NCBI RefSeq assembly: GCF_029109325.1
Contig: NZ_JAQKQJ010000014.1
Location: 62,001-126,000 of the forward strand
Reading direction: 5' to 3'
DNA from: Nodosilinea sp. PGN35
Lineage (GTDB): Bacteria; Cyanobacteriota; Cyanobacteriia; Phormidesmidales; Phormidesmidaceae
Length of the DNA stretch: 64,000 nucleotides
The notes under the pieces are model-generated. The model had not been told where the DNA came from. It worked only from the letters and a program-made list of their open reading frames with translations, and ran no database searches. A program made the translations under genes and the position numbers. Positions 17,172 through 26,291 of this stretch are shown here, in pieces; the first letter of the stretch is position 1, and each line of letters opens with the position of its first letter.

Positions 17172-18593
17172 TTGCCAAACTCGCGCTATCTTAGTCGGGT
17201 ATTGCCCAAAGCTCTTGGGCTGCACCGCGTGGAGGATTCGCAATCGGTGGCTTCCCTATCGCTGATGGCCCTGCCCCTGGGCCTGTTCTCAATTCTGTTA
17301 GGCACCGGAGAACCCAGGCCGCTACAGCCGTCGGGGCTCAACCCCACGGCCCTGCAAATCGAGTGGCAGTCGCCGTGGATTGCGGGACTGGCCCGCGACC
17401 CAGTGGTGGAGGCGATCGTGGCCCAGTATGTCGAGGGGCTGCGGCGGCAGGGCTGGTCAGTGCCCGACCAGGGCGTTTGGATTCAGGTGGGCCAGAGCGT
17501 TGTGAGCAACCATCGCGGCGACGTGCTGATGCCCGCCGCCTCTCTGACCAAGCTGGCGACCACCCTGGCCGCCCTTAAAACCTGGCCCCTCAATCACACC
17601 TTCGACACCCTGGTGGGCATGCGCGGCACCCTGACCGCCGACGGCGTGCTCAACGGCGACCTGGTGATTCAGGGCGGCGGCGACCCGCTGTTTGTGTGGG
17701 AAGAGGGCATTGTGCTGGCCAACCGGCTGCAAGAGCTGGGCATTCAGCGAGTGACCGGGGAGATTCTTGTCACCGGCTCCTTCACCATGAACTTTGAGGA
17801 AGATCCGGCGGACTCCCTGGCGGATTTACAGCAGGTGATGTCGGCCTCAAGCTGGCCCTGGGCGGCGCGGCAGGCCTACGCCAACCTGGCCCCCGGTACG
17901 GCGCAGCCCAGCATCCAGGTAGGGGGTACCGCCCGCTGGGTACCGGCGGCGGCGCTAGAGTCCGGCGGCGTGGAGTGGGTAGTGCGGCACCGATCGCTGC
18001 CGCTGGTGGCCATTCTCAAGGCCATGAACATCTACAGCAACAACGTGATGTCTCAGCTGGTCGCCGACCTGGCCGGGGGGGCGGGGCCGGTGATGGCCAA
18101 GGCCACCGCTGCCGCCGAGCTGCCCGCCGGGGAGATCAGCCTGGTCAACGGGTCGGGGCTGGGGGTAGAGAACCAGATGTCGGCGCGGGCGGCGGTGGCG
18201 ATGACCACGGCAATTCAGCGGGAGCTGAATGCCCAGGGGTTTTCGGTGGCGGATGTGCTGCCGGTCTCGGGCGAGGATGTGGGCACCCTGATCGATCGCC
18301 GCATTCCCCCCACGGCGGCGGTGAAGACCGGCAGCCTGGCGACGGTCAGCGCCCTGGCGGGCATGGTGCCCACCGCCGAAAAGGGGCCAGTGTGGTTCGC
18401 CATCATCAACAAAGGCTGGGATATCCCTGACCTGCGGGTGCAGCAAGATCAGCTGTTGCAGGCGATTCAGGCCCACTGGGGGGTGGCCAGCGCGCCCGCC
18501 GAGATGCGAACCAAGGTGCGTATGCAGGCGGGGCCGTTTCGCTACGGCGACCCCGATCGCAATCAGAGCGCCCAGTCGGTGGCGGCGGAGTAG
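17172..18593 (+). CDS. dacB: D-alanyl-D-alanine carboxypeptidase/endopeptidase, PBP4 type (S13)
   Basis: A penicillin-binding protein of the DacB family, about 473 residues from a TTG at 17172. The three active-site motifs are present: SLTK (Ser124), SNN in IYSNNVMSQL and KTG in AAVKTGSLATVS. The region between them is shorter than in E. coli DacB but typical of cyanobacteria. It trims or cuts peptidoglycan in the periplasm; a hydrophobic segment (SLMALPLGLFSILLG, residues 29-43) is the export signal. The true start could be the GTG at 17229 or the ATG at 17265; none has a clear ribosome-binding site. The 3' end overlaps the convergent LpxB-like gene by 31 bases. Confidence 0.88.
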   Translation: MPNSRYLSRVLPKALGLHRVEDSQSVASLSLMALPLGLFSILLGTGEPRPLQPSGLNPTALQIEWQSPWIAGLARDPVVEAIVAQYVEGLRRQGWSVPDQGVWIQVGQSVVSNHRGDVLMPAASLTKLATTLAALKTWPLNHTFDTLVGMRGTLTADGVLNGDLVIQGGGDPLFVWEEGIVLANRLQELGIQRVTGEILVTGSFTMNFEEDPADSLADLQQVMSASSWPWAARQAYANLAPGTAQPSIQVGGTARWVPAAALESGGVEWVVRHRSLPLVAILKAMNIYSNNVMSQLVADLAGGAGPVMAKATAAAELPAGEISLVNGSGLGVENQMSARAAVAMTTAIQRELNAQGFSVADVLPVSGEDVGTLIDRRIPPTAAVKTGSLATVSALAGMVPTAEKGPVWFAIINKGWDIPDLRVQQDQLLQAIQAHWGVASAPAEMRTKVRMQAGPFRYGDPDRNQSAQSVAAE

Positions 18594-19825
18594 GCCGAGG
18601 TGCCGTAGTGCTGGTGCAGCGCTTTGGCGATCGCCCCGGCGGCCCCCGGCAGCCCCATGCGGCGGCGGCCATTTTCGGCAATGCGCTGGAGCCGGGGGCC
18701 GTCGGCCAGGCAGGCTTGCAGGGCTGCCCCGGCTTCGCCGGGCTGGTTGAGCAAAATAATCGACGGCCCCAGCAGCCGCGACTGCGCCTCGGCAAAGGCA
18801 TAGGTGAACTGCGGCCCCGGCCCCGGAAAGGTGACAACGGGCTTACCCAGGCCGACGGCCTGCTCGGTGGCGGTACCGGCGGTGGCCAGGGCGGCGTCGG
18901 CCAGGTGCAGGCATTCGGCAAAGGCGTTGGTGGTCAGCACTACCACGCCGTTGCCCCGGTAAAAGGTGGGGTACTCGCCAGGGCCGGGCAGCCACCCGGC
19001 GTCGAGCAAGACATCTTTAAACGCGGCCAGGTTGAGGGAGGGGGCCAGGGCCGCCAGCAGGCGCACCTGGCGATCGCCGAAGCTCTCCATCACCGCTGCG
19101 ATCGCCCCCACCATGCGCTGCCAGTTGTCAAAGGCCTCGGGGGCGCGCGAGCCGGGCAGCAGCGCCAGGGTCAGCACCGAGTCGGCGGGGGCAACGATGG
19201 CGGTGAGCTGAGCCAGCCGGTCGGCGCTGGTGTCCAAGTCGTCCATCATCGGGTTGCCGGGGTAGCAGGCCGGCACCCCCCGCTTTTGCAGCAGATCGGC
19301 GGTCAGCTGGTCGCGCACAAAGGCACCCCGGCAGCGGGGGTGGGCCATCAGCCAGCGCTCCCAGGGCACGTAGACCGAACCCGACCAGCCCTCCAGGGGC
19401 GGGCGACCGGGCAGCCGTCCGGCTTCGTTGCGCAGGTAGTATTCTGACTTGGCGGTGCCAATAAAAAAGTAGTCTGCTCCGCTCTGCCAGGCGATCGCCA
19501 GGGGCACGATGTCGCCCACCGCCAAAATTTTGCCGCCGCTTTGGGCCCACTGGCGAGCGGTTTTGAGCTGGGCCAGGGTCAGCCCCACCAGCCCCCCCCG
19601 CAGATCGCGCCACAGCTGGTAGCGATCCATATAGATAAAGCCGCCGGAGGGCATGGCCTGGGTCGGCCCCTGAAGGGCAATCCCCGCTTTTTCGTAGGCG
19701 CGACCTTCGCCCACAATGGGCAGCGCGGCCAGGGCCGGCGCACCGGGCAGCGATCGCAGCTGCTTGAGAATGCGAACCGCAATGCCGTCTTCGCCGTGGC
19801 CATTGCTAATGCAGAGTAGCTTCAT
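18563..19825 (-). CDS. Lipid-A-disaccharide synthase-related glycosyltransferase
   Basis: A 420-residue protein of the cyanobacterial LpxB-like family (TIGR03492-like). It begins MKLLCISNGHGEDGIAVRIL, has the GT-B Rossmann pattern, and a C-terminal nucleotide-sugar region (LADAALATAGTATEQAVGLGKPVVTFPGPGPQF). The acceptor is unknown. The real lpxB would be a separate gene, so this is probably a paralogous glycolipid enzyme. The ATG at 19825 fits the family start; 38 extra codons to 19936 come from the decayed CHAT gene upstream. It overlaps dacB tail-to-tail. Confidence 0.85.
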   Translation of the reverse strand: MKLLCISNGHGEDGIAVRILKQLRSLPGAPALAALPIVGEGRAYEKAGIALQGPTQAMPSGGFIYMDRYQLWRDLRGGLVGLTLAQLKTARQWAQSGGKILAVGDIVPLAIAWQSGADYFFIGTAKSEYYLRNEAGRLPGRPPLEGWSGSVYVPWERWLMAHPRCRGAFVRDQLTADLLQKRGVPACYPGNPMMDDLDTSADRLAQLTAIVAPADSVLTLALLPGSRAPEAFDNWQRMVGAIAAVMESFGDRQVRLLAALAPSLNLAAFKDVLLDAGWLPGPGEYPTFYRGNGVVVLTTNAFAECLHLADAALATAGTATEQAVGLGKPVVTFPGPGPQFTYAFAEAQSRLLGPSIILLNQPGEAGAALQACLADGPRLQRIAENGRRRMGLPGAAGAIAKALHQHYGTSAYSAATDWAL

Positions 19826-19936
19826 CGTGGGGCACTCAATACCATCCCCAACCCTAGCAGAAAACCGGATTTCAGATTTTGGCGATCGCAGCCTGGGCCA
19901 CCGAGGGCCAGAAAGCCTTGGCGGCAGGCCCCGCAC

Positions 19937-21660
19937 CTAGTCTGCGGCCATCGGGTGCCAGCTGCCCGAAAACATAAACGACGCCCAGTAGTAGGGATGC
20001 TCTTGCCCGCCCCCCTTTTGCAGAAAGGCCAGCTGCACCTGGCGCAGGGCTTCACTGCGGCCTGCCCGGCCCGCAGGCGATCGTAATACTGGGCCATTAG
20101 ATCGGCGGTGCCCTCATCGTCCACTTTCCACAGGCTCATGAGCTGGCTTTCGGCCCCGGCGATCGCAAAGGCGCGTCTCAAACCGTAGACTCCCTCACCA
20201 TTGGCTACGTCGCCAACGCCCGTTTCGCAGGCGCTCAGCACCACCAGACGGGTGCCGCGCAGGTCTAACCCAGCGGCTTCGAGGGCGGTGAATACCCCAT
20301 CTTCGCCACCGCTGTCTCGGCGGTTAAACCCGGCCAGGGCCAGCCCCGATCGCAGCAGCGGGTTTTCGGTGCTGGTGGGGCGCTCGCCGTCGGCGGCAAA
20401 GCTGCCCGGAGCCGCCGAGACCAGCTCAATCTCACCCCGCGGGCTGCCGGGGGGCACAAACTCCACATCGTCTAGAAAGAAGCCGTGGGTGGCAATGTGC
20501 AAAATGCTGGGAGCCTGCACTTGTTTGAGCGCATTTTCGGTGGCGGCGGCCTCGGTGAGGATAATGGCTGTGTCGGGCAGCAGGGGGGCGATCGCCTGCA
20601 CCTCCCGAGCGGTACCCGGTAAGGGGCCAAACCGCAGTTCTGCGATATCGCCAGACCGGTCGGCAACCCTTCTCCCCGGCGGATTGTCCTGGGGGCGGGG
20701 GGACGCCGTGATGCTTGGGGCACCGCTGGGGTCGGCGGTGTCGTAGTTGGGGTTAGCCAAAACTACCGGAGGCTGTCGGCTGGGGGCCACGGTTTGCAGC
20801 CGCAGCAGGTCGCGCCCGGTGGTGAGGTGGGTGAGGGTGTAGGTTTCGACCAGGTAGTGGTTTTGCTCATCCACCAGGGCGGCGAAGGGCACCAGGTTGA
20901 GCTGGCCATCGGGGGAGAGCAGCAGGTGGGTGGCCTCGCCCAGCAGCGGGCGAACCGGGGCCATGACCAGCCCGTCGAGGGCACGGGCGGCGGTGCGGGC
21001 CAGGTGGCCCGAGTATCGATTTCGATGGGGGCAGTGGTCACTCTAAACTCGGCGCTGCGTCGGGCCAGATCGTTTTCAAGCTGCTCAATGCGGCGGCGAA
21101 GGGCGTCGATTTGAGCGCGATAGCGAGCTACGTCTTGAGCCCGGTAGCCGCCATAGAGATAGTTGGCAAGCTGGGTTTGGGCATTGGTGTAGTCTTTGAA
21201 CAGGGGAGCCACCTCAGGGCTGAGGCTTTGGCGCAGCTGCTGCTGCGTGTCGGCAACAGCATCGAGAATGCGCCCTTTGCGGCGCAGCACAGTGGTCAGA
21301 GCAAGGCGGGCTGCCTCGAGGTTAGCGGGGGCACTCTGTAGGTGAAACGAAATTGCCAGGGAGGGTGTGCCGTAGAGGGTATTGAGATAGGCCTGCTTAC
21401 GACTCTCCGAGCCCATGGCGAGGTTGTGGCCAATGTTGATCTCCTCAACGGCCATACTGCGATCTAACTACGCCAGGGCTTGAGGAATATTGCCCAACAA
21501 TTGGTAAAGCAGGGCTAGATTGCCGTAAATCCAGGCGGAATGCTGATATTCGCCCACCCCACCAGAATTTTGGGATGTGACGCCCACCCAGTAAACACTG
21601 GTCGAGGGCAGGGTGAGCACAACCTGGGCGTCAGTGCCCCTGCCGCCAGCGCTAGGGCCA
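19937..21660 (-). pseudogene. Degenerate TPR-CHAT gene (one stop, two frameshifts)
   Basis: On the minus strand, TPR-like sequence (YGNLALLYQLLGNIPQALA) is cut by a TAG at 21468-21470. It continues after it as LDRSMAVEEINIGHNLAMGS, the usual lead-in to a CHAT domain. The frame shifts near 21000 to a CHAT core with HIATHGFF and LSACETGVGD. It shifts again near 20065, after YYDRLRAGQA, to the normal ending LAFLQKGGGQEHPYYWASF...HPMAAD, stop at 19937. All three joins restore the family pattern, so this is a decayed gene, not separate ORFs. The 5' part is lost next to palindromic repeat copy B. It once followed the DUF928 gene as the probable last gene of the sigma-like operon. Confidence 0.85.
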
Positions 21661-21666
21661 TCGCAC

Positions 21667-21790
21667 TATAGCCATGGTCAATGGGGTTAAGACATTTAGT
21701 AACCCCAGGAACGTCTGAACGTTTGAGTGTTCCTATAGCCGTAAGCCGTCTGGTCAAGACAGTTTCCCCAAAATGTGTGAACGTTCCCAG
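21667..21790. repeat. Palindromic repeat family, copy B (two half-elements in tandem)
   Basis: Left-arm sequences occur twice in the same direction: TATAGCCATGGTCAATGGGG at 21667 and TATAGCCGTAAGCCGTCTGG at 21734, each followed by GTTAAGACA or GTCAAGACA and AACGT-containing core. The second half encodes the last residues of the DUF928 protein. It lies at the boundary with the decayed CHAT gene. Confidence 0.7.
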
Positions 21791-22542
21791 GTTTTTGGGG
21801 TTGGCGCTGACTCGGTTGGCAGCCCGCGATTCGTCGCTGCGGGTTGCGCCACTGGCTCGGGCTGTTCAGGGGCGCAAAACGTCTCGACCGCCTCAGCCTG
21901 CCGCTGCTCCATGGCGGGGGAAGGCTCAGCTACAGCAAACAACGCTTGCAGGGCGTCGGCGGCCAGCTTTTTTTCCGCAAAAAAACTGGCGCGGGCCAGG
22001 GCTCTAGTTTCAAGGTCGGCATTTTCCGCCGCTAGAGAGGCCTCCAAGGTGGTTAGCTCGGCGGCAATTTGGCCGTGGGTGGCATCGTCTATCACCTCGA
22101 AGGGTATGGCCATACCCTCGGCCAACAGCGGGCTAGAAAAGACCAGTTCGTAGGAGCCCGGGGCCAGGGGTTTCTCTAAATACGAGACCCGATGCACCCC
22201 ATCTGGCGCGGGGGCTGCCACTGTTTCTTCCCAAAATGGAGCCTGGGCGGGTTGCCGCAGAGCAATGGTTGGCAGCCCCGTCCAGACAAAGGCCGGGTTG
22301 CGGTTCCAGACGAGCTGATGGTCGGCAACGGTGATAGCGCAGTGGCCGGGCACCCTGGGGCCACCGTTGCCCCCGGCGCGGCGGTCTTCGGCCTCGCGGC
22401 GAAAAAAGTCCCACATTGAGGCCACCTGTGGGCCTGGGGTTGGGGCCTGGGCCAACGCCCCCCTGGCCAGACCATCACCGCCGATCGCCGCCAACCCGAC
22501 TACCATCATGCCAATGCGAGAGAGCTTATATAGATTGACCAT
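21754..22542 (-). CDS. DUF928-like exported protein
   Basis: A 262-residue protein with a signal peptide (MMVVGLAAIGGDGLARGALAQA) and a beta-sandwich-like domain matching DUF928 features: RRAGGNGGPRVPGHCAI, then WNRNPAFVWTG, then YELVFSSPLLAEGMAIPFEVI. The function is unknown. The ATG at 22542 is preceded by TGAGGAAA and overlaps the upstream CHASE2 gene by 17 bases, so the two are translationally coupled. The last ~13 residues (about TPKTWERSHILGKLS) are encoded by the palindromic repeat copy B, so the original C-terminus was probably replaced. Confidence 0.78.
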   Translation of the reverse strand: MVNLYKLSRIGMMVVGLAAIGGDGLARGALAQAPTPGPQVASMWDFFRREAEDRRAGGNGGPRVPGHCAITVADHQLVWNRNPAFVWTGLPTIALRQPAQAPFWEETVAAPAPDGVHRVSYLEKPLAPGSYELVFSSPLLAEGMAIPFEVIDDATHGQIAAELTTLEASLAAENADLETRALARASFFAEKKLAADALQALFAVAEPSPAMEQRQAEAVETFCAPEQPEPVAQPAATNRGLPTESAPTPKTWERSHILGKLS

Positions 22543-24895
22543 GGTGTTTCCTCAGAAAGGGCAAAAGATACAAACCCACGACGAGCGAGGGCAAAAGCCA
22601 GGGCAGCAGAATCAGCCCGCTGACGTAGAGTTGCAGGCAAAGCAGCCCGTAGCCCGCCGTCGCCCCGGCCCCCAGGCCCAGCGATCGCACCGGGTAGCGC
22701 CCCAGACGGTGCCCTAGCCCCAGGGCGATCGCCTTGCCCCCCACCGCCGCCAGCAGCACCATCCACAGGTCGGGCACCGGCATTACCAGGTGCCCGGTCA
22801 AAAAGTGGTGGGCCATATAGGCATGGGCCTCACCGCCGCTGAGAATGCCGACGCCATCGCCGCGCCAGTAGGCCACCGCTGCGGGCAAGACCCAGCTGTC
22901 GTCCTGGACTTCGTCGTAGCCCCCGGCCATGATGATCACCACCTGGCCTTGCAGGCTGGGCAGATCGAGCTGTTGCAGCGCCTGGTCGGGGTCTTGCAGC
23001 AGTTGCCAGGCGGCAGTGGTCTGATACACCTGGGCCGGCGGAATCGAAAAATCGAGGATGGGGTGCAGCCAGCGCTGATAAAACCAGCGGGAGAAGTTGG
23101 TGACAACGCTGAGGTTGGCCCGGGGGGAGAGCGGCGGCTCGCCTCCGTAGGCGGCCTCCCAATGGCTTTCGATGAGAGACTGAAGCGGCTTTTGGCTCTG
23201 CAAATTGGGGTAGGGCAGCTCTGGGGTCGGGGTTTGACTGAGGTGGTGGGCGATCGCCAGCTGGTAGCTAAAGGGCAGGGGCCGCTCCGACCATCCCCGC
23301 AGCTGCACGTGCCACCAGGGTACGCGAATATCGCCCTCCAGGCTCCAGGGGTTGGCGGCCACCTCGGGGTGCACCGTCAGCCACTCCCCCGGATCGTTGC
23401 GCTTGGTCGCCAGCACAAACCACCGCCGGTCTTGCTCCACCCCCTGCTCTAGGGCCTGCCGCAGCAGGGCATCGTTTTCGGTGGGGCGATCGAGCAGGTA
23501 GTCGATGCCCACCACCTCGGCGTCTAGGTCGCCCAGCTGGGTGACCAGATCGGCCAGCAGGGTGCGATCGATGGGCGAAGGGCTGAGAATGCGGCGCTCT
23601 TGCAGGGTGCGATCGTCAATTCGCACCAGCACAATGGGGCTGGGGCTGGGGGCGAGCTGGGCTGTGACATCGCGATAGACCGCCTGGGCCAGCACCCGCT
23701 GGCTGAGCAGCCAGTCTTGCAGTGGGGGCAGCAGGCTCACTGCCGCCAGCGCCCCTACCGTCGCTACTTCCCAGGGGGTGGGTCGCCAGCGCCGCAGGGT
23801 TTTGCGCCACCCGGCAGGCTGAAGCTGGTAGTGCAACGACTCGGGGTGGCGAAACAGCGAAGGCACCAGGTAGGTTGAGGGGTGGGTGAGGTTTTGCTCT
23901 AGCTTGAGGAACTGGCAGGTGCCCTGTAGGGCTTCCTGCACCGTCTGGTAGCGCGCCAGCCGCTGCACCAGCTGCACCAAAAATACCTGGGCCACCTCGT
24001 TGTCGATCGGTTCGCGCATGACCGCCACCTGGCTCAGGCCCAAGTTGATCAATCCCTGGGCGATATCCAGGCCGCTGCACGAGTTAAATAGAGCAAATTG
24101 CAGCCCCCGCTGCTGGGCCTGGCGCAGGTAGGGGCTCAGTTCTTTGATAGCCATGGCGGTGTTGGGCGCAATGGCTATCTGCCCATCCAGCAGCGCCGCC
24201 TCGTTGCTGTGGCCGGCAAAAAACAGCACATCCCAGCCCTGGGGGTCGGCGATCGCCTCACAGATGCGCTGCTTCAGAGCGACGGCATTTTCCCCCGGCT
24301 GCCAGCCGACGTAGTGAACCTCCAGGAGCGACTTTTGCCCGCTGAGGGCGCGCCGCTCGTCGGCAAAATCAAGGCCCGTATCATCGCCTAAAATGGCCAG
24401 CACCCTGGCCCTGCCCCGCCGAAATCCCTGGCGATCGACGGTGGCAGACTGGATCGTGGCGGGCGATCGCACCATCGGCACCTGGGGGCCAAACTCCCAG
24501 GTCTCCCAGGGCAGCCGGGCCAGCTCCAGGGGCGTGCAGGTCAAAAACAGCACCCGGTCTGCCGCTGACACCTGGGCCATGCGCCGCAGCTCTTCGCGCA
24601 GGTCAAACAGGTCGCCATGCTTTAGCCAGGTGTGAAACTCCGACAGCAGCCGGGCCTCGGCCTGCACCAGCTGACTGTGCCAATCGACCGCTGGGGCTGC
24701 CACCTGCCCCGCCACCCCAGGGCGACCCCGCAGCGACTGCTTGTAGTAGCCCAGGTAGGCCCGCTGCCAGGCCGCGTACAGCTCTAATAGCTGCGCCGGA
24801 AACGCCAGGCTGGCGGTCAGCCGCTGCCCCTTGCCCCAGGCCAGCTCAAACAGGCAGCTCTGGTCGATTTTATGAACTGTGAGGTGGTAGGACAT
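22526..24895 (-). CDS. CHAT-CHASE2 membrane sensor protein
   Basis: A 789-residue protein. The N-terminal half is CHAT-like, with His229 in FFAGHSNE and Cys273 in LFNSCSGLDIA. A membrane helix at ~365-385 (VATVGALAAVSLLPPLQDWLL) is followed by an extracytoplasmic CHASE2 domain (IVLVRIDDRTLQE; VVGIDYLLDRPTENDALL) and three to four C-terminal helices. CHASE2 is an extracellular sensor domain, so this looks like a receptor that switches a cytoplasmic protease-like CHAT domain. The ATG at 24895 is chosen; the frame open to 25030 is read-through of heptamer repeats. It is the third gene of the sigma-like operon. Confidence 0.87.
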   Translation of the reverse strand: MSYHLTVHKIDQSCLFELAWGKGQRLTASLAFPAQLLELYAAWQRAYLGYYKQSLRGRPGVAGQVAAPAVDWHSQLVQAEARLLSEFHTWLKHGDLFDLREELRRMAQVSAADRVLFLTCTPLELARLPWETWEFGPQVPMVRSPATIQSATVDRQGFRRGRARVLAILGDDTGLDFADERRALSGQKSLLEVHYVGWQPGENAVALKQRICEAIADPQGWDVLFFAGHSNEAALLDGQIAIAPNTAMAIKELSPYLRQAQQRGLQFALFNSCSGLDIAQGLINLGLSQVAVMREPIDNEVAQVFLVQLVQRLARYQTVQEALQGTCQFLKLEQNLTHPSTYLVPSLFRHPESLHYQLQPAGWRKTLRRWRPTPWEVATVGALAAVSLLPPLQDWLLSQRVLAQAVYRDVTAQLAPSPSPIVLVRIDDRTLQERRILSPSPIDRTLLADLVTQLGDLDAEVVGIDYLLDRPTENDALLRQALEQGVEQDRRWFVLATKRNDPGEWLTVHPEVAANPWSLEGDIRVPWWHVQLRGWSERPLPFSYQLAIAHHLSQTPTPELPYPNLQSQKPLQSLIESHWEAAYGGEPPLSPRANLSVVTNFSRWFYQRWLHPILDFSIPPAQVYQTTAAWQLLQDPDQALQQLDLPSLQGQVVIIMAGGYDEVQDDSWVLPAAVAYWRGDGVGILSGGEAHAYMAHHFLTGHLVMPVPDLWMVLLAAVGGKAIALGLGHRLGRYPVRSLGLGAGATAGYGLLCLQLYVSGLILLPWLLPSLVVGLYLLPFLRKHHGQSI

Positions 24896-24909
24896 GGGGT
24901 GAGGGGGAG

Positions 24910-25008
24910 TTTTGGGTTTTGGGTTTTGGGTTTTGGGTTTTGGGTTTTGGATTTTGGGTTTTGGGTTTTGGATTTTGGGTTTTGGGTTTTGGGTTTTGGG
25001 TTTTGAGT
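24910..25008. repeat. STRR heptamer repeat (TTTTGGG/TTTTGGA)n
   Basis: About fourteen tandem copies of TTTTGGG with some TTTTGGA variants sit just upstream of the CHASE2 start, between it and the DUF1822 gene. On the minus strand they read AAAACCC/AAAATCC, the same family as in ligA and at 6435. Confidence 0.85.
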
Positions 25009-25102
25009 TGGAGAGACGTGGGGGTGGCAAGTTTTGAATTCAATGTCTTAATTCAGAACTAAAAACTAAGAACTAAGAACTAACTCCTCCATCCCATTCC
25101 CC

Positions 25103-26287
25103 CTACCCTTCAAGCTGAAACACAAACGGAGGCCAGTTCAGGGTATTGCCGTTGGGCAGCTCGACGGTGGCGGTAAAGGCTTCCTCCCAGGTGCCGATCG
25201 CCTGGCCGTAGAGAAAGCCGTTTTCGTTGCCCTGGCTCAGGGTTTGTTCGACCAAAATGGTGGCAGCATCGCGCACAATCAAGCGGGTGCCCAGGGGCAG
25301 CTGCTCGCCGGGGGCGGGGCCGAGGAACAAAAACAGCGTCCACTCGGGGGGCTGAGGCTCAAACAGAGGCCAGGTCAGCGCGTAGAGGCGAAAGGGTAGC
25401 CCCATGGTTTGCTGTAGGTCGGTATAGGCTCCGCGCGCGCTGGCGGGAATAGTGACGCCTGTGGGCTGTAAGGCTCTCAAGATCTGCTCCAGCTGCTCAG
25501 CCGGTTCGCTGGGGTCTGCGACGCGACGGGAGCGGAGGGCACCGGCTAGATCCAGGGGCGGCAGCAGGGCCCAGGTCAGACCCTCGATCGCCGCATCGAG
25601 CTGATCTTGTAGCCACCGACCGACGTTGATAGAGGCACGCCGGGGTGCGGCCTGAACGGGGAGCACAGGGGCGATCGCCGCCTGGCTCAGCTGCGCCGGG
25701 TTGAGGCAGTGGAGATACAGCAGAATATCGTCGGGGGTGCTGTCAAAGGCGGTGATGGGTAGGCGGTAGGTATCGTCACTCTCGGCAATCAGCGCTCCCT
25801 GCTGCTGGAGGGTCAGGAGGCGATCGCGCCTGAGCCCGGCCAAAATCGTCACCTGATCCACCTCTTCCTGCACCTCGGCCAAAATATAGAGGTGGGCAAA
25901 CCCGGTTGGGTCGTGCACCGTAACGGCTGGAATCGTTACCTCGTCGTCGCTGAGGCTGCCCTGGGCTACCAGGCAGAGGCGGTAGTCGCCCACCCGACCA
26001 TTGATGCCGGGGGTCGGCGGCTGGTGGCGGTTATAGTAAAAAGCCAGATCGAGGGCACCGGCCTCCAGCCAATGCTGCAACCCTCGCAGCGCCATAGCCC
26101 GCAAAAAAGTCGGCCACTGCTGAGCGCTATCCGGCACCTGCTGACCCATCTGCGCCGCCCAGCCCACAGCCTCTAGAGAGAGCGCAGCGGTGGTGGCCCG
26201 CAGCGGAGAAAATTCAAAATCGATCGGGTCTGGGGAGGGGTTCATAGGGTTTGGATTAGCGGGTGAATGGAAGGTAGGAAAAGCCAT
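25103..26287 (-). CDS. DUF1822 family protein
   Basis: A 394-residue soluble protein matching the cyanobacterial DUF1822 family: an N-terminal helical region, then VGDYRLCLVAQGSLSDDEVTIP, a middle region with VGRWLQDQLDAAIEGLTWALL, and a C-terminal beta domain (LFLFLGPAPGEQLPLGTRLIVRD). It has no known activity. The ATG at 26287 is used because GGAG lies seven bases upstream and it is only four bases from the stop of the sigma-like gene, implying coupling. The family is commonly found beside sigma-like and CHASE2 genes in cyanobacteria, as here. Confidence 0.83.
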   Translation of the reverse strand: MAFPTFHSPANPNPMNPSPDPIDFEFSPLRATTAALSLEAVGWAAQMGQQVPDSAQQWPTFLRAMALRGLQHWLEAGALDLAFYYNRHQPPTPGINGRVGDYRLCLVAQGSLSDDEVTIPAVTVHDPTGFAHLYILAEVQEEVDQVTILAGLRRDRLLTLQQQGALIAESDDTYRLPITAFDSTPDDILLYLHCLNPAQLSQAAIAPVLPVQAAPRRASINVGRWLQDQLDAAIEGLTWALLPPLDLAGALRSRRVADPSEPAEQLEQILRALQPTGVTIPASARGAYTDLQQTMGLPFRLYALTWPLFEPQPPEWTLFLFLGPAPGEQLPLGTRLIVRDAATILVEQTLSQGNENGFLYGQAIGTWEEAFTATVELPNGNTLNWPPFVFQLEG

Positions 26288-26291
26288 AGTC

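Noticed and set aside
19822..20964. 380-residue minus-strand ORF as an intact CHAT protein
   Set aside because: Its start and end are created by frameshifts; flanking frames hold the missing parts of the same protein.
24910..25008. N-terminal extension of the CHASE2 protein (NPKPKIQ repeats)
   Set aside because: It is read-through of heptamer repeats; the protein starts at the ATG at 24895.
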